Positions 34,089 through 43,581 of a DNA stretch of 64,000 bases are shown here, one piece after another (the stretch's first letter is position 1; each line of letters begins with the position of its first letter). The notes under the pieces are model-generated. The model was not told the origin of the DNA, ran no database searches, and was given only the letters and a program-made list of their open reading frames with translations. A program made the position numbers and the translations under genes. The DNA lies in assembly GCA_963726615.1 (NCBI GenBank), contig CAVSCX010000011.1, forward strand, positions 186,001 to 250,000. Direction: 5' to 3'. This stretch comes from CAWDZK01 sp963726615. GTDB lineage: Bacteria > Actinomycetota > Actinomycetes > JACCUZ01.

Positions 34089-34550
34089 ATGGACCGCGCG
34101 CCGCGACTCGTCGCCCTCGTCCGTCACGGCAAGGCCGAGAGCGGCGAGGAGGGCAGCGACCACGACCGCCGGCTGACTGCCCGCGGGCTCTCCGACTCCG
34201 TCGGCGCCGGCCGCTGGCTGGCCGGTCAGGTGGACCGGGTCGACCACGCGTGGGTCTCCTCCGCCACCCGTGCCGGGCAGACCTGGGACGCCGTGCGGGC
34301 CGCTCTGCCGGAACCCGCGGAGGTTGTCGTCTCGCGGGAGCTCTACCTGGCCGGGCCACGGGAGGTCGTCGAGCACGTGACCGCGACCGACGTGCCGGTC
34401 CAGGTCGTCGTCGGGCACAACCCGACGCTCGAGCAGGTCGTCCTGTCGCTGACGGGCGACGTGCACGGGCTGCGCCCTGGCGCGGCTGCCGTGATCGAGC
34501 TCCGTGGAGGCGGCGGTCGGCTGGTCGAGCTGTGGTCGCCGCAGCGGTGA
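34089..34550 (+). CDS. sixA: SixA-like histidine phosphatase
   Basis: A 153-residue histidine-phosphatase-superfamily protein. The catalytic loop is LVRHGKAESG (H near residue 13). WVSSATRAGQTWDAV and the second His in VVGHNPTLEQVV match SixA, which dephosphorylates phosphohistidine. In actinomycetes the substrate is unknown. An ATG at 34081 lies out of frame; ATG 34089 has CAGGAT 6 nt upstream. It is convergent with serB and divergent from cphB. Confidence 0.88.
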   Translation: MDRAPRLVALVRHGKAESGEEGSDHDRRLTARGLSDSVGAGRWLAGQVDRVDHAWVSSATRAGQTWDAVRAALPEPAEVVVSRELYLAGPREVVEHVTATDVPVQVVVGHNPTLEQVVLSLTGDVHGLRPGAAAVIELRGGGGRLVELWSPQR

Positions 34551-34565
34551 CCACAGCGACGGGCC

Positions 34566-35795
34566 CTACGTGGGCGGTGTGTCGACCTCGAGGCCTTCGG
34601 CAGCGTCGGCGTCCTCGATCTCGTCGCGCGAGATGCCGAGCAGGAACAGGATCGCGTCCAGGTAGGGGACGCTGAGCGCGGCGTCGGCGGCGTCCCGGAC
34701 GACCGGCTTCGCGTTGTAGGCGATGCCGAGCCCGGCGCGCGCCAGCATGTCCAGGTCGTTCGCGCCGTCCCCGATCGCGACGGTCTGGGTGACCGGGACG
34801 CCGGCGAGGGCGGCGAACCGCTCGAGCGCGGCGGCCTTCCCGGCGCGGTCGACCACCTCGCCGACGAGCTCACCGGTGAGCCGCCCGTCGACGACCTCGA
34901 GGGTGTTCGCGGCGGCGTAGTCGATCCCGAGGTCGGCCACCAGACGGTCGGTGACCTGGGTGAACCCGCCGCTCACGATCGCCAGCCGGTAGTCCAGACG
35001 CTTGAGGGTGCGGACGAACGTGCGGGCGCCGGGGGCGAGCTGCAGGTCGCGCCGAACGTCGTCGAGGGCGGCCTCCCCGAGGCCGGCCAGCAGCCGGACC
35101 CGGGCTCGCAGCGACTCGGCGAAGTCGAGGTCCCCGCGCATGGCCGAGTCCGTGATCTCCCGGACCTGGTCCTCGCACCCGGCGCGGGCCGCGAGCAACT
35201 CGATGACCTCGCCCTGCACCAGGGTCGAGTCGACGTCCATCACCACGAGCCGCTTTGCGCGGCGGTGCAGGCCGGAGCGCTCGACGGCGACGTCCACGCC
35301 CAGCCCGGCTGCGGCGAGGGCGAGCTGGCGGCGCAGCACCATCGGGTCGACGCCGGAGACCTCGAGCTCGACCCCGGTCACGGGGTAGTGCGCGATGCGT
35401 ACGATGCGATCGATGTTGCCGCCGTAGTCGGCGACGCAGCCAGCGATGCCGCCGAGCGCTGCGGGGCGCAGCGGGTGGCCGAGGACCGTCACATGGCTGC
35501 GGCCGCGCCGATGAGGTCCCTCGGAGAGCGACCCGGCGGTGACCTCGACCTCGAGACCGAGGGGTGCGAGTGCTCGTTCCAGGGCGGCCTGCACGGAGGA
35601 CTCGGCTGCCGTTGCCGCGCGGAGCAGCACACCGAGGACCAGCCTGCCGCGGATGACGACCTGCTCGACGTCCACCACGGTCGCGTCGACCCCGGCGAGC
35701 GCGTCGAAGAGGCTGGACGTGATGCCCGGGCGGTCGCGGCCGCTCACAGTCACCAGCAGGCCGCTCCCGCGGGCCGCCCCGTCCGAAGGTTGCAT
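34566..35795 (-). CDS. serB: Phosphoserine phosphatase SerB with N-terminal ACT domains
   Basis: A 409-residue HAD phosphatase for the last step of serine synthesis. The nucleophile motif is VVMDVDSTLVQGEVIE (about 183-198), motif II is AIVSGGFTQV, and the C-terminal metal site is AIGDGANDLDML. The first about 175 residues contain two ACT-like repeats: LVTVSGRDRPGITSSLFDAL and, later, HVTVLGHPLRPAALGGIA. This resembles mycobacterial SerB2, which is serine-regulated. Its ATG shares one base with the glgC stop (TGATG), so the two are translationally coupled. Confidence 0.95.
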   Translation of the reverse strand: MQPSDGAARGSGLLVTVSGRDRPGITSSLFDALAGVDATVVDVEQVVIRGRLVLGVLLRAATAAESSVQAALERALAPLGLEVEVTAGSLSEGPHRRGRSHVTVLGHPLRPAALGGIAGCVADYGGNIDRIVRIAHYPVTGVELEVSGVDPMVLRRQLALAAAGLGVDVAVERSGLHRRAKRLVVMDVDSTLVQGEVIELLAARAGCEDQVREITDSAMRGDLDFAESLRARVRLLAGLGEAALDDVRRDLQLAPGARTFVRTLKRLDYRLAIVSGGFTQVTDRLVADLGIDYAAANTLEVVDGRLTGELVGEVVDRAGKAAALERFAALAGVPVTQTVAIGDGANDLDMLARAGLGIAYNAKPVVRDAADAALSVPYLDAILFLLGISRDEIEDADAAEGLEVDTPPT

Positions 35796-37030
35796 CAGAG
35801 CGAGACGCGCTGACCCTTGCCGACCACCGTGATGCCGCCGTCGGAGACCACGAATCCGCGTGCGCGGTCCAGGTCCTGGTCGACACCGACCTGCGCGCCC
35901 TCCGGCACGACGACGTTCTTGTCGATGATCGCGTTGCGCACGACCGCGTGGCGGCCGACCCGGACGTTGTCCATCAGCACGCTGCCGGTGACCTCGGCCC
36001 ACGAGTTGACGATGGTCCAGGGCGACAGCACCGAGCCCTCGACCCTGGCCCCCGACACGACGGCGCCGCTGGAGACGAACGAGTTGATCGCCTGTCCGGT
36101 CCGGCCGACCTCGTTGTGCACGAACTTGGCCGGCGGCAGCGGGTCGTGCGTCGTGTAGATCGGCCACTCCTTGTTGTACAGGTTGAACACGGGGTGCACG
36201 GCGATGAGGTCGGTGTGCGCCTCGTAGAACGCGTCCAACGTCCCGACGTCGCGCCAGTAGTCCTTGTCGCGCTCGTTGGAGCCGGGGACGTCGTTGTCGC
36301 GGAAGTCGTAGACCTGCGCCTCACCGCGCTCGACGAGCATCGGGATGATGTTGCCGCCCATGTCGTGCTTGCTGGCCGGGTCGAGCGCGTCCTTGCGCAG
36401 CGCCTCGAGTAGTACCTCGGTGCGGAAGACGTAGTTGCCCATCGAGGCGTAGACCGAGTCCGGGTCGTCGGCAAGCCCGACAGCGTCGGTCGGCTTCTCC
36501 CGGAACGCGGCGATCTGGTGCCGGTCGTTCGCGGTCTCGATGACCCCGAACTGGTCGGCAAGGGAGATGGGCTGCCGGATCGCGGCGACCGTGACCCCGG
36601 CGCCGCTGTCGATGTGCTGGGCGACCATCTGGCTGGGGTCCATGCGGTAGATGTGGTCGGCCCCGAAGACGATCACGTGCTCGGGCTGCTCGTCACCGAT
36701 CAGGTTGAGACTCTGGTAGATCGCGTCGGCGGAGCCGGCGAACCAGCGTGGCCCGAGCCGCTGCTGGGCGGGCACCGGCGCGACGTAGTTGCCGAGCATG
36801 GTCGAGAGCCGCCAGGTGCTGGACACGTGCCGGTCGAGGCTGTGGCTCTTGTACTGCGTGAGCACCACGATCTTCCGGTAGCCGCCGTTCACCAGGTTGG
36901 ACAGCACGAAGTCGATCAGGCGGTAGATGCCGCCGAAGGGAACGGCCGGCTTGGCGCGGTCTGCGGTGAGCGGCATGAGGCGTTTGCCCTCGCCCCCAGC
37001 GAGAACGATCGACAGGACTCGTTGCGGCAT
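35795..37030 (-). CDS. glgC: Glucose-1-phosphate adenylyltransferase
   Basis: A 411-residue ADP-glucose pyrophosphorylase that supplies ADP-glucose for glycogen or maltose-1-phosphate synthesis. The nucleotide motif is IVLAGGEGKRLMPLT, followed by AKPAVPFGGIYRLIDFVLSN. The substrate site is seen in FGADHIYRMDPSQM. The C-terminal part forms the left-handed helix. ATG 37030 lies 7 nt after TAGCGT (37043-37038, minus), so a leaderless mRNA is likely. It diverges from glgM, as in M. tuberculosis (Rv1213/Rv1212c). Confidence 0.96.
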   Translation of the reverse strand: MPQRVLSIVLAGGEGKRLMPLTADRAKPAVPFGGIYRLIDFVLSNLVNGGYRKIVVLTQYKSHSLDRHVSSTWRLSTMLGNYVAPVPAQQRLGPRWFAGSADAIYQSLNLIGDEQPEHVIVFGADHIYRMDPSQMVAQHIDSGAGVTVAAIRQPISLADQFGVIETANDRHQIAAFREKPTDAVGLADDPDSVYASMGNYVFRTEVLLEALRKDALDPASKHDMGGNIIPMLVERGEAQVYDFRDNDVPGSNERDKDYWRDVGTLDAFYEAHTDLIAVHPVFNLYNKEWPIYTTHDPLPPAKFVHNEVGRTGQAINSFVSSGAVVSGARVEGSVLSPWTIVNSWAEVTGSVLMDNVRVGRHAVVRNAIIDKNVVVPEGAQVGVDQDLDRARGFVVSDGGITVVGKGQRVSL

Positions 37031-37037
37031 GGTGCGC

Positions 37038-37061
37038 ACGCTACCCCTGAGGTGCCACGAT
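37038..37061. promoter_or_regulatory. Divergent leaderless promoters glgC/glgM
   Basis: Minus strand TAGCGT (37043-37038) lies 7 nt before the glgC ATG. Plus strand CACGAT (37056-37061) lies 6 nt before the glgM ATG. Only 37 bp separate the starts, so the two promoters must overlap closely. Confidence 0.45.
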
Positions 37062-37067
37062 CGCGGC

Positions 37068-38249
37068 ATGCGCGTCGACCTGCTCACCCGTGAGTACCCG
37101 CCCGAGGTCTACGGAGGTGCCGGCGTCCATGTCGAGTACCTCGCCAGGGAGCTGAGACGGCTGGTCGACGTGCGGGTGCACTGCATGGGGGCACCGCGGG
37201 ACGAAGCCGGCGTCACGGCGTACGGCGTGCCGGAGGGTCTTGCTGGTGCCAACGCCGCGCTGCGCACCCTGGGCACCGACCTGACGATGGTGGCGGGCTG
37301 CGACGGTGCCGACCTGGTGCACTCGCACACCTGGTACGCGAACACCGCCGGCCACCTCGCCAGGCTGCTCTACGGGGTGCCGCACGTGATGAGCGCGCAC
37401 AGCCTGGAGCCGCTTCGCCCGTGGAAGGCGGAGCAGCTCGGCGGCGGTTACGCCCTGTCGTCCTGGGCCGAGCGGACCGCGGTCGAGGCGGCCGACGCCG
37501 TGGTGGCCGTGTCCGCCGGGATGCGCGACGACCTGCTGCGGTGCTACCCCGACGTCGATCCGGGCCGGGTGCACGTCGTGCACAACGGCATCGACACCGA
37601 GGAGTACCAGCCGGACCGGGGCACCGCGGTGCTCGAGCGGCACGGCATCGACCCGGACCGGCCGTCGGTGGTCTTCGTCGGGCGCATCACCCGGCAGAAG
37701 GGGCTGCCGCACCTGCTGCGGGCCGCGCTGGCGGTCGACCCGTCGGCGCAGATCGTGCTCTGCGCCGGGGCACCGGACACCGACGAGATCCTGGCCGAGG
37801 TGACGGTCCTGGTCGACGAGCTACGCCGAGACCGCGATGGCGTGGTCTGGATCCAGGAGATGCTGCCGAAGCCGGATGTCGTCCAGGTACTCAGCCACGC
37901 CACGGTGTTCGCCTGCCCGTCGGTCTACGAGCCGATGGGCATCGTCAACCTCGAGGCGATGGCCTGCGAGGTGCCCGTGGTGGCCACCGCGACCGGCGGC
38001 ATCCCGGAGGTGGTCCAGGACGGCGTGACCGGGCTGCTGGTGCCGATCGAGCAGGTCGCGGACGGCAGCGGGACCCCGCTGGACCCGTCCCGGTTCGAGG
38101 CTGACCTCGCTCACGCACTGGGCCAGGTGCTCGCCGACGCGGGCCGAGCACGAGAGATGGGGCTCGCCGGACGACGCCGCGCCGTCGAGGCCTTCTCCTG
38201 GCCGGCCATCGCCACCCGCACCCTCGACCTCTACCGGACCCTCCTCTGA
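37068..38249 (+). CDS. glgM: GlgM-type alpha-maltose-1-phosphate synthase / glycogen synthase
   Basis: A 393-residue GT-B glycosyltransferase. It begins RVDLLTREYPPEVYGGAGVHVEYL; the donor site has FVGRITRQKGLPHLLRA and the C-terminal PSVYEPMGIVNLEAMACEVPVVAT. Actinobacterial proteins of this type beside glgC, such as Rv1212c, make maltose-1-phosphate from ADP-glucose and glucose-1-phosphate for the GlgE pathway. An older label is glycogen synthase. glgE, glgB and treS are not in the window. ATG 37068 has a CACGAT box 6 nt upstream. Confidence 0.92.
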   Translation: MRVDLLTREYPPEVYGGAGVHVEYLARELRRLVDVRVHCMGAPRDEAGVTAYGVPEGLAGANAALRTLGTDLTMVAGCDGADLVHSHTWYANTAGHLARLLYGVPHVMSAHSLEPLRPWKAEQLGGGYALSSWAERTAVEAADAVVAVSAGMRDDLLRCYPDVDPGRVHVVHNGIDTEEYQPDRGTAVLERHGIDPDRPSVVFVGRITRQKGLPHLLRAALAVDPSAQIVLCAGAPDTDEILAEVTVLVDELRRDRDGVVWIQEMLPKPDVVQVLSHATVFACPSVYEPMGIVNLEAMACEVPVVATATGGIPEVVQDGVTGLLVPIEQVADGSGTPLDPSRFEADLAHALGQVLADAGRAREMGLAGRRRAVEAFSWPAIATRTLDLYRTLL

Positions 38250-38293
38250 GCCGGAGCCCGGTACTGCTGCGGGTCTGCGGACCGCTGGCCGCG

Positions 38294-41200
38294 GTGCGGG
38301 ACGGGCTCGAGCTGACCGGGCGCGACCTGGCCAGCCGGAAGGGCCGCCTGCTCCTGGGCCTGCTGCTCGTGGAGCGTGGCGGCCTGGTCCCGACCGACAG
38401 GCTGGCCGACCTGGTCTGGCCGGCGGGTCCGCCGGCCGACCCTGCCGGCGGCGTCGCGACGCTGGTCAGCAGGCTCCGGGCCGTGCTGGGCACCGACGTG
38501 GTCGCCGGCTCCCGCGGGGGTTACGGGCTCGCGCGCGGCCTGACCTGGAGCACCGACCTCGACGCAGCCCACGAGCTCGCGGACGAGGCGGACGCCCGGT
38601 TGCGCGCGAACGAGCCGGGCCTGGCCGCGACCGCCGCCGCTCGGGTCCTCTCGGACCTGGCGGCGCACGCCGGACTCGACGACCTCGGCGACGAGGAGTG
38701 GCTGCAGCCGCTGCGAGAGGAGGTGCGTCTGCTCCGGCGGCGGGTCACCCACCAGGCCGTCACCGCCGCTCTGAGCACCGGCGCCCCGTCGGCGGTGCGG
38801 GGGCTCGCCGAGAGGGCCCGGGCGGCCGACCCCTTCGACGAGCAGGCGGCGCGCGACCTCATGCGCGTCCTCAGTGCCTCCGGCGAGCAGGCGGGAGCGC
38901 TGACGGCGTACGCCGAGCTGGCGCGGGTGCTGCGCGTGGAGCTGGGCACCGACCCGCAGCGCCCGACGCGGGACCTGCACCTCGCGCTGCTGCGGGGCAG
39001 CCCGGTCGAGCCCGACACCCGAGCCGGCCCGCCGCTCCCGGCACCGCCGACTCTGTGGGCCCGCGACGCCGAGGTGGATGCGTTGCGGGCGCGCTGGAGG
39101 GATGCGGTCGCCGGCAAGCCCTCCCTCGTCACCGTCACCGGCCCGGGTGGCATCGGAAAGTCCCGGCTGCTCACCGAGGTCGTCGCGGTCGTCGAGGGCA
39201 CAGGTGGCCAGGTCCTGGCGGCACGGTGTCACGCGGCCGAGCGATCCCTGTTCCTCCAGCCGGTGGTCGACGCCCTGCGACCGACGCTGGTCGCGCTGCC
39301 GCCGGCCGGGCTCGACAACGTCCTGGGTTCCGACGAGGAGGCGATGCGGCTGTTGCTGCCGGAGCTCGCCGGGCCCCAGGGCGAGGCTCCGGCTCCGTTC
39401 CAGCGTTCCGCCGAGCTGGAGCGCCGGCGGGCCTACCAGACCGTGGCGCGCGTGCTGACGGCCATCGCGCGGGACCGACCCGTGCTGCTCCTGCTGGACG
39501 ACGCCCAGGACGCCGGGGTCGCCACCCACGACCTGCTCGACCACCTGACCCGGCACCTGGCGCCGGCCAGGGTGCTCATCGTCGCGGCCGCCCGGGACGC
39601 CGAGGTCGACCCGACCTTCCTCGCCACCGGGGCGGGGAGGCTGCGGCTCGATCTCGGCGTGCTGCCTGTCTCGGCGGTCCGTGCCATGGCCGCGGCCGCC
39701 GGCCAGACGGAGTTCGCGGACGAGATCATGGAACGGACCCGGGGCCACGCGCTCAGCGTGGTCGAGATGCTGCGGGCCGTGGCGACGGGTGACAAGGGCG
39801 TGCCGGGCACGCTGCGCGACGCGGTCCTCGACCGCGTCTCGCGGACCGGACCGCAGTCGACCACCGTGCTGCGGGCGGCCGCGGTGCTGGGCCCCCAGAT
39901 CGACCCGCACGTCCTCGCAGGGCTGCTGGACCGCAGCGACCTCGAGGTCGTGCACGACTGCGAGGCGCTGGCCGGGTCCGCCCTGCTCGCCCGCACGGAG
40001 ACGGGCTACGAGTTCGCCAACGACGTGGTCCAGGAGGTCGTCTACGCCGACCTGGCGCCCGCCCTCCGACGTACGCACCACCGACGGGCGGCCGACCTGC
40101 TCGCGGACGTGCCGGAGGCGATGGCGCGGCACGCCGAGGCCGTCGCCGACAACGGGCGGGCAGCCCGCGGGTGGCTGCTGGCCGGCCAGAAGGCGCTCGG
40201 CCGTTCTGCCGCGGCCGACGCCGTCGCGCTGCTCGGCCGGGCGATGCACTGCGCGGACGCCGCCGAGGTCCCCGACCTGCAGGTCCGGGTCCTGCTCGCC
40301 CGGGCCACTGCCACCGAGACCCTGACGCGGTTCTCGGACGCCCTGGCCGACCTCGACCGGGCCCTGGACCTGGCCCGGCGGACGGGGGACCGGCGGCTGG
40401 AGATGACGGCCCTGAAGGCCCGCGGTGGCGATGTCCCGGTCGCGCTGCACCACTCCGCGGCCTCGTGGGGGGAGTACGTGACCCGCGGCCTGGCCCTGGC
40501 CGTCCAGCTCGGGGACCGGCGGGTAGCGGCCGAGCTGGGGTCGCGGCTCGCGGTGCTGGCCGTCAGCAGCCTGCGCTTCGACGAGGGTGAGGCGCTCGCG
40601 GAGCGGGCCGTCGCGGCCGGCCGCGCGTCGGGGGACGAGCGCGCTCTCGCGGCCGGGCTGGACGGGCTGAAGACGGTGCGCGCCTACCTGGGGGACGGGC
40701 CCGCCCTCGCGGCCGTGCTCGACGAGCTGGTCCCCCTCGTGCGCCGGACCGGCGGTGACTGGGTGCTGGCCTGGTGCCTGTTCGAGCAGTCCTTCGTGGC
40801 GATGTCGTCCGGCGACGTCACGACGGCCCGCGCCCAGGTCGCGGCGGCAGTCGAGCTGAACGGCCACTCTGGCTTCCCGGCCCACGGCCTGTTCTTCCGG
40901 GCGCACGGCGCCCGGTTCGCCCGCCTCGGCGGTGACCTCGGCACTGCCCTCGCCGAGGGGCGAGGCGCGATGGCGGATGCTGCGGACGTCGACCATCCGT
41001 GGTGGCTGGCCGCCGCCGCCGGCCTGCTCGCGGCCACCCTCCTCGAGGCAGGGGAGACCGAGGAGGCCGCGGCTGCAGCCAGCGCCGGATGGGCGGCCGT
41101 GGCCGGGCACGGCGACGAGGCCTACCGGGTCCTGACCCTGGCGCCGCTGGCCCAGGCGACAGGGCGGCCCGACCTGGTGGCCCGGGCCCGCGCGGGCCTC

Positions 41201-41407
41201 GAGTCGGTCCGGACGCCGCCCGGTCAGGCCTGGCTGCTCGGCGCGGACGCCTACCTGACGGCGGCGCGCGCCCTTGCCGCGGCAGGTGACCCGGTGGCCG
41301 GTGTCGCCGTCCTCGCGCCGCTGGCCGGTGCGACGTCGCCGACCAGATGGCCGACCGTGCACGCCGCCGTCACAGCGCTGGCCGACGAGCTCAGAGCAGG
41401 GCGCTGA
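38294..41407 (+). CDS. BTAD-AAA transcriptional regulator (large SARP/AfsR-like)
   Basis: A regulator of at least 1037 residues. Layout: OmpR-like winged helix (about 1-75, GGVATLVSRLRAVLGTD), BTAD tetratricopeptide domain (about 80-240, DPFDEQAARDLMRVL), AAA ATPase with P-loop TGPGGIGKSRLL (about 280) and LLLLDDAQDAG Walker B, then a C-terminal helical-repeat region of about 450 residues. GTG 38294 omits the first winged-helix strand. The preceding in-frame residues VLLRVCGPLAAV look homologous, so the true start is probably further upstream at a non-ATG codon (a CTG at 38246 or 38264-38267). It starts 44 bp after glgM and overlaps the next convergent gene by 17 bp. Confidence 0.88.
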   Translation: MRDGLELTGRDLASRKGRLLLGLLLVERGGLVPTDRLADLVWPAGPPADPAGGVATLVSRLRAVLGTDVVAGSRGGYGLARGLTWSTDLDAAHELADEADARLRANEPGLAATAAARVLSDLAAHAGLDDLGDEEWLQPLREEVRLLRRRVTHQAVTAALSTGAPSAVRGLAERARAADPFDEQAARDLMRVLSASGEQAGALTAYAELARVLRVELGTDPQRPTRDLHLALLRGSPVEPDTRAGPPLPAPPTLWARDAEVDALRARWRDAVAGKPSLVTVTGPGGIGKSRLLTEVVAVVEGTGGQVLAARCHAAERSLFLQPVVDALRPTLVALPPAGLDNVLGSDEEAMRLLLPELAGPQGEAPAPFQRSAELERRRAYQTVARVLTAIARDRPVLLLLDDAQDAGVATHDLLDHLTRHLAPARVLIVAAARDAEVDPTFLATGAGRLRLDLGVLPVSAVRAMAAAAGQTEFADEIMERTRGHALSVVEMLRAVATGDKGVPGTLRDAVLDRVSRTGPQSTTVLRAAAVLGPQIDPHVLAGLLDRSDLEVVHDCEALAGSALLARTETGYEFANDVVQEVVYADLAPALRRTHHRRAADLLADVPEAMARHAEAVADNGRAARGWLLAGQKALGRSAAADAVALLGRAMHCADAAEVPDLQVRVLLARATATETLTRFSDALADLDRALDLARRTGDRRLEMTALKARGGDVPVALHHSAASWGEYVTRGLALAVQLGDRRVAAELGSRLAVLAVSSLRFDEGEALAERAVAAGRASGDERALAAGLDGLKTVRAYLGDGPALAAVLDELVPLVRRTGGDWVLAWCLFEQSFVAMSSGDVTTARAQVAAAVELNGHSGFPAHGLFFRAHGARFARLGGDLGTALAEGRGAMADAADVDHPWWLAAAAGLLAATLLEAGETEEAAAAASAGWAAVAGHGDEAYRVLTLAPLAQATGRPDLVARARAGLESVRTPPGQAWLLGADAYLTAARALAAAGDPVAGVAVLAPLAGATSPTRWPTVHAAVTALADELRAGR

Positions 41408-43514
41408 GCAGCTCGGCGGTGCGCTCGGCGCCGTCGGTCTCCACCGGGCGGTACGCCGGTGCGCGGGCCAGCTGCTGCACCACGGCGTCGGCGATCGTGT
41501 CCGGGTCGGCGTCGAGCCAGTCCAGCCGCCGGCCGGCGCCGTGACGGTCGAGCCGGTGCGCGACGTGCAGGTTCTGCTCGAAGTGATGGCGCAGCGGCAC
41601 GTAGACGAAGGGCCGTCCGGCCGCGACGAGCTCCATCGTCGTGGTCAGGCCGCCCTGGACGACGGCGACGTCGCAGGCCGCGAGGTGCCGGTGCAGCCCG
41701 TGCACGTAGCCGCGCACCTCGAGCCCCGGCCGGTCGGGCAGCGAGGCCGGGTCGATGCGCGGGCCGGCGACCAGCACCATCCGCAGGCCAGGTACCCGGT
41801 CGGCGATCGCGTCGCGAGCTGCCGCCACCCGCCGCAGCAGGTGCTCGCCCACCCCGGACCCGCCGACGGCGACGACGCAGACAGTCTCGTCGTCGCCGTA
41901 GCCGAGCTCGTTCCGCAGGGCGGCCGGGTCCGCCGTCTCGCCCGGGTCGAAGCCGGTGACGTAGCCGGGGAAGACGAAGTGCTCCTCGGTCCACTCCCGG
42001 ACAGTCGGCAGACCGGGCCCGAGCCCGTCCGGGACCACGTCGTCCGGATTGCCGACGAACACCGACAGGTCGCGCAGCCGCGGGTAGCGGGCCACGTGCT
42101 CGACCATCTCGGCGTTGTAGTCGGCCGTCAGCTCGGCTTCGCGCTCGCCCCCGTCGGGCATCGGCAGCCAGCCGACGAAGTCGGTGAGCCAGGCAAAGGG
42201 CGCCCGCTTGAGCTCGGGGTTCTCGTGCAGGAAGTGGTCGAGGTCCCACGCCTCGTCGCCGATCCAGAGGTCGAAGTGCTCGTCGGTGACAAGGTCGTGG
42301 AAGAGCATGAAGTTCGCGACCAGGATCTCGTCCATGCTGCGCACCGCCTGGAACGCGTTCAGGTCGTGCTCGCCCGCCAGGCTCTCGACGTGGCCGCTCT
42401 CGCTGGCGAGGTGACGGGAGGCCGGGTGCACCCGCTCCCCGTGCGCCTCGAGGAAGGCGGTCACCGGGTGCTGCGTGAGCCACTCGACCTCGAGGTCGGG
42501 ACGCCGCTCCCGCAGCGCCCGGACGACGGCGAGGTCGCGGCGGGCGTGGCCCAGCCCGATGGGGGAGGAGAGGAACAGCGCGCGCGGTCGGCGGTCCACA
42601 GCCCGCTGCCAGCGGACGGCGGCACGCGGGGCACCCGTCACCTGCTCGAGGAACTCGCGCAGCAGCAGGTTGACCTTGACGGGCTCCCGGCCGATCGGCA
42701 GGTGTCCTGAGCCTTCCAGGGTCACGAGCCGCGCGCCGGTCAGCTCGGCGAGCCGCGCCCCGCGCTCGTAGCGCTGGCAGCGGTCCGCGGTGCCGTGCAC
42801 GACGGTGACGGGGCAGCGGATGCTGCGCAGCAGGTCGTCGCTCTCGGCCACGGTCCTGGGCCACGGCTCCAGGTCCTTGTCGGCGAGCATGACCTCAGGG
42901 GTCGTGTCGCAGGCGTAGGAGACCATGTCCTCGACGACCTTGCTCGAGTGCGGCTCGTGGCACAGCTCGTGGAAGAAGAAGTCCGCGAAGCCGGGCCAGT
43001 CCCGCAACCAGTAGTGCTCGTTGAACTTTGCCCAGCCGCTGTCGTCGGCCCGGTGCTCCTCGAAACGCTCCAGCGCCTCCTGCCGCTCGGGGTGCCGCGG
43101 CATGCCGTCGAATGCGAAGGGCGCGATGGCGAACACGCCCAGCACCCGGTCCGGGTGGAGCGCTGCGGTCAGCAGGGCGTTCCACGCGCTCACGCAGAGC
43201 CCGACGAGCACGGCCCTCTCGACGGAGAGCGCGTCCATCACGGCCAGGGTGTCGTCGAGGAGCGCGCGGGTCTCGTAGGCGCCGGCGTCGACCGGCCGGT
43301 CCGAGCGCCCGTTGCCGCGCGGGTCGATCGTCACGACGTGGGCGGCGCGGGCGAGGAACGGTACCTGCGCCTTCCAGGCCCGGCTGTGGACGATGCCGTC
43401 GAGGAGGAAGACGACGGTCGGTCGGTCCGGCGTCTGCTCCCCGAACGACTCGTAGGCCACCTTGACGCCGTCCCGGTCGACGTACCCGGCGAGGTCTGGT
43501 TCGCGTGCTCGCAC
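41391..43514 (-). CDS. Fused alpha/beta hydrolase - GT-B glycosyltransferase
   Basis: A 707-residue two-domain protein. Residues about 1-290 form an alpha/beta hydrolase: TVVFLLDGIVHSRAWK, IDPRGNGRSDRP, elbow LVGLCVSAWNAL, acid in VVHGTADRCQ and His in LEGSGHLPIG. The elbow has Cys where Ser is usual and Ser for the final Gly. Residues about 310-707 form a GT-B protein: LSSPIGLGHARRDLAVVRAL and the C-terminal VVQGGLTTTMELVAAGRPFV with VPLRHHFEQN, as in MurG/GT28-like enzymes. GTG 43514 has AGGAGGGG 6-7 nt upstream. Substrates unknown. It diverges from a methyltransferase. Confidence 0.86.
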   Translation of the reverse strand: MRAREPDLAGYVDRDGVKVAYESFGEQTPDRPTVVFLLDGIVHSRAWKAQVPFLARAAHVVTIDPRGNGRSDRPVDAGAYETRALLDDTLAVMDALSVERAVLVGLCVSAWNALLTAALHPDRVLGVFAIAPFAFDGMPRHPERQEALERFEEHRADDSGWAKFNEHYWLRDWPGFADFFFHELCHEPHSSKVVEDMVSYACDTTPEVMLADKDLEPWPRTVAESDDLLRSIRCPVTVVHGTADRCQRYERGARLAELTGARLVTLEGSGHLPIGREPVKVNLLLREFLEQVTGAPRAAVRWQRAVDRRPRALFLSSPIGLGHARRDLAVVRALRERRPDLEVEWLTQHPVTAFLEAHGERVHPASRHLASESGHVESLAGEHDLNAFQAVRSMDEILVANFMLFHDLVTDEHFDLWIGDEAWDLDHFLHENPELKRAPFAWLTDFVGWLPMPDGGEREAELTADYNAEMVEHVARYPRLRDLSVFVGNPDDVVPDGLGPGLPTVREWTEEHFVFPGYVTGFDPGETADPAALRNELGYGDDETVCVVAVGGSGVGEHLLRRVAAARDAIADRVPGLRMVLVAGPRIDPASLPDRPGLEVRGYVHGLHRHLAACDVAVVQGGLTTTMELVAAGRPFVYVPLRHHFEQNLHVAHRLDRHGAGRRLDWLDADPDTIADAVVQQLARAPAYRPVETDGAERTAELLSALL

Positions 43515-43581
43515 CTTCGTCCCCTCCTGCCAGCACCCAGTCCATCTCTCGCCGGGTCGCATGGCAAGCCTCCCGCCGGCC

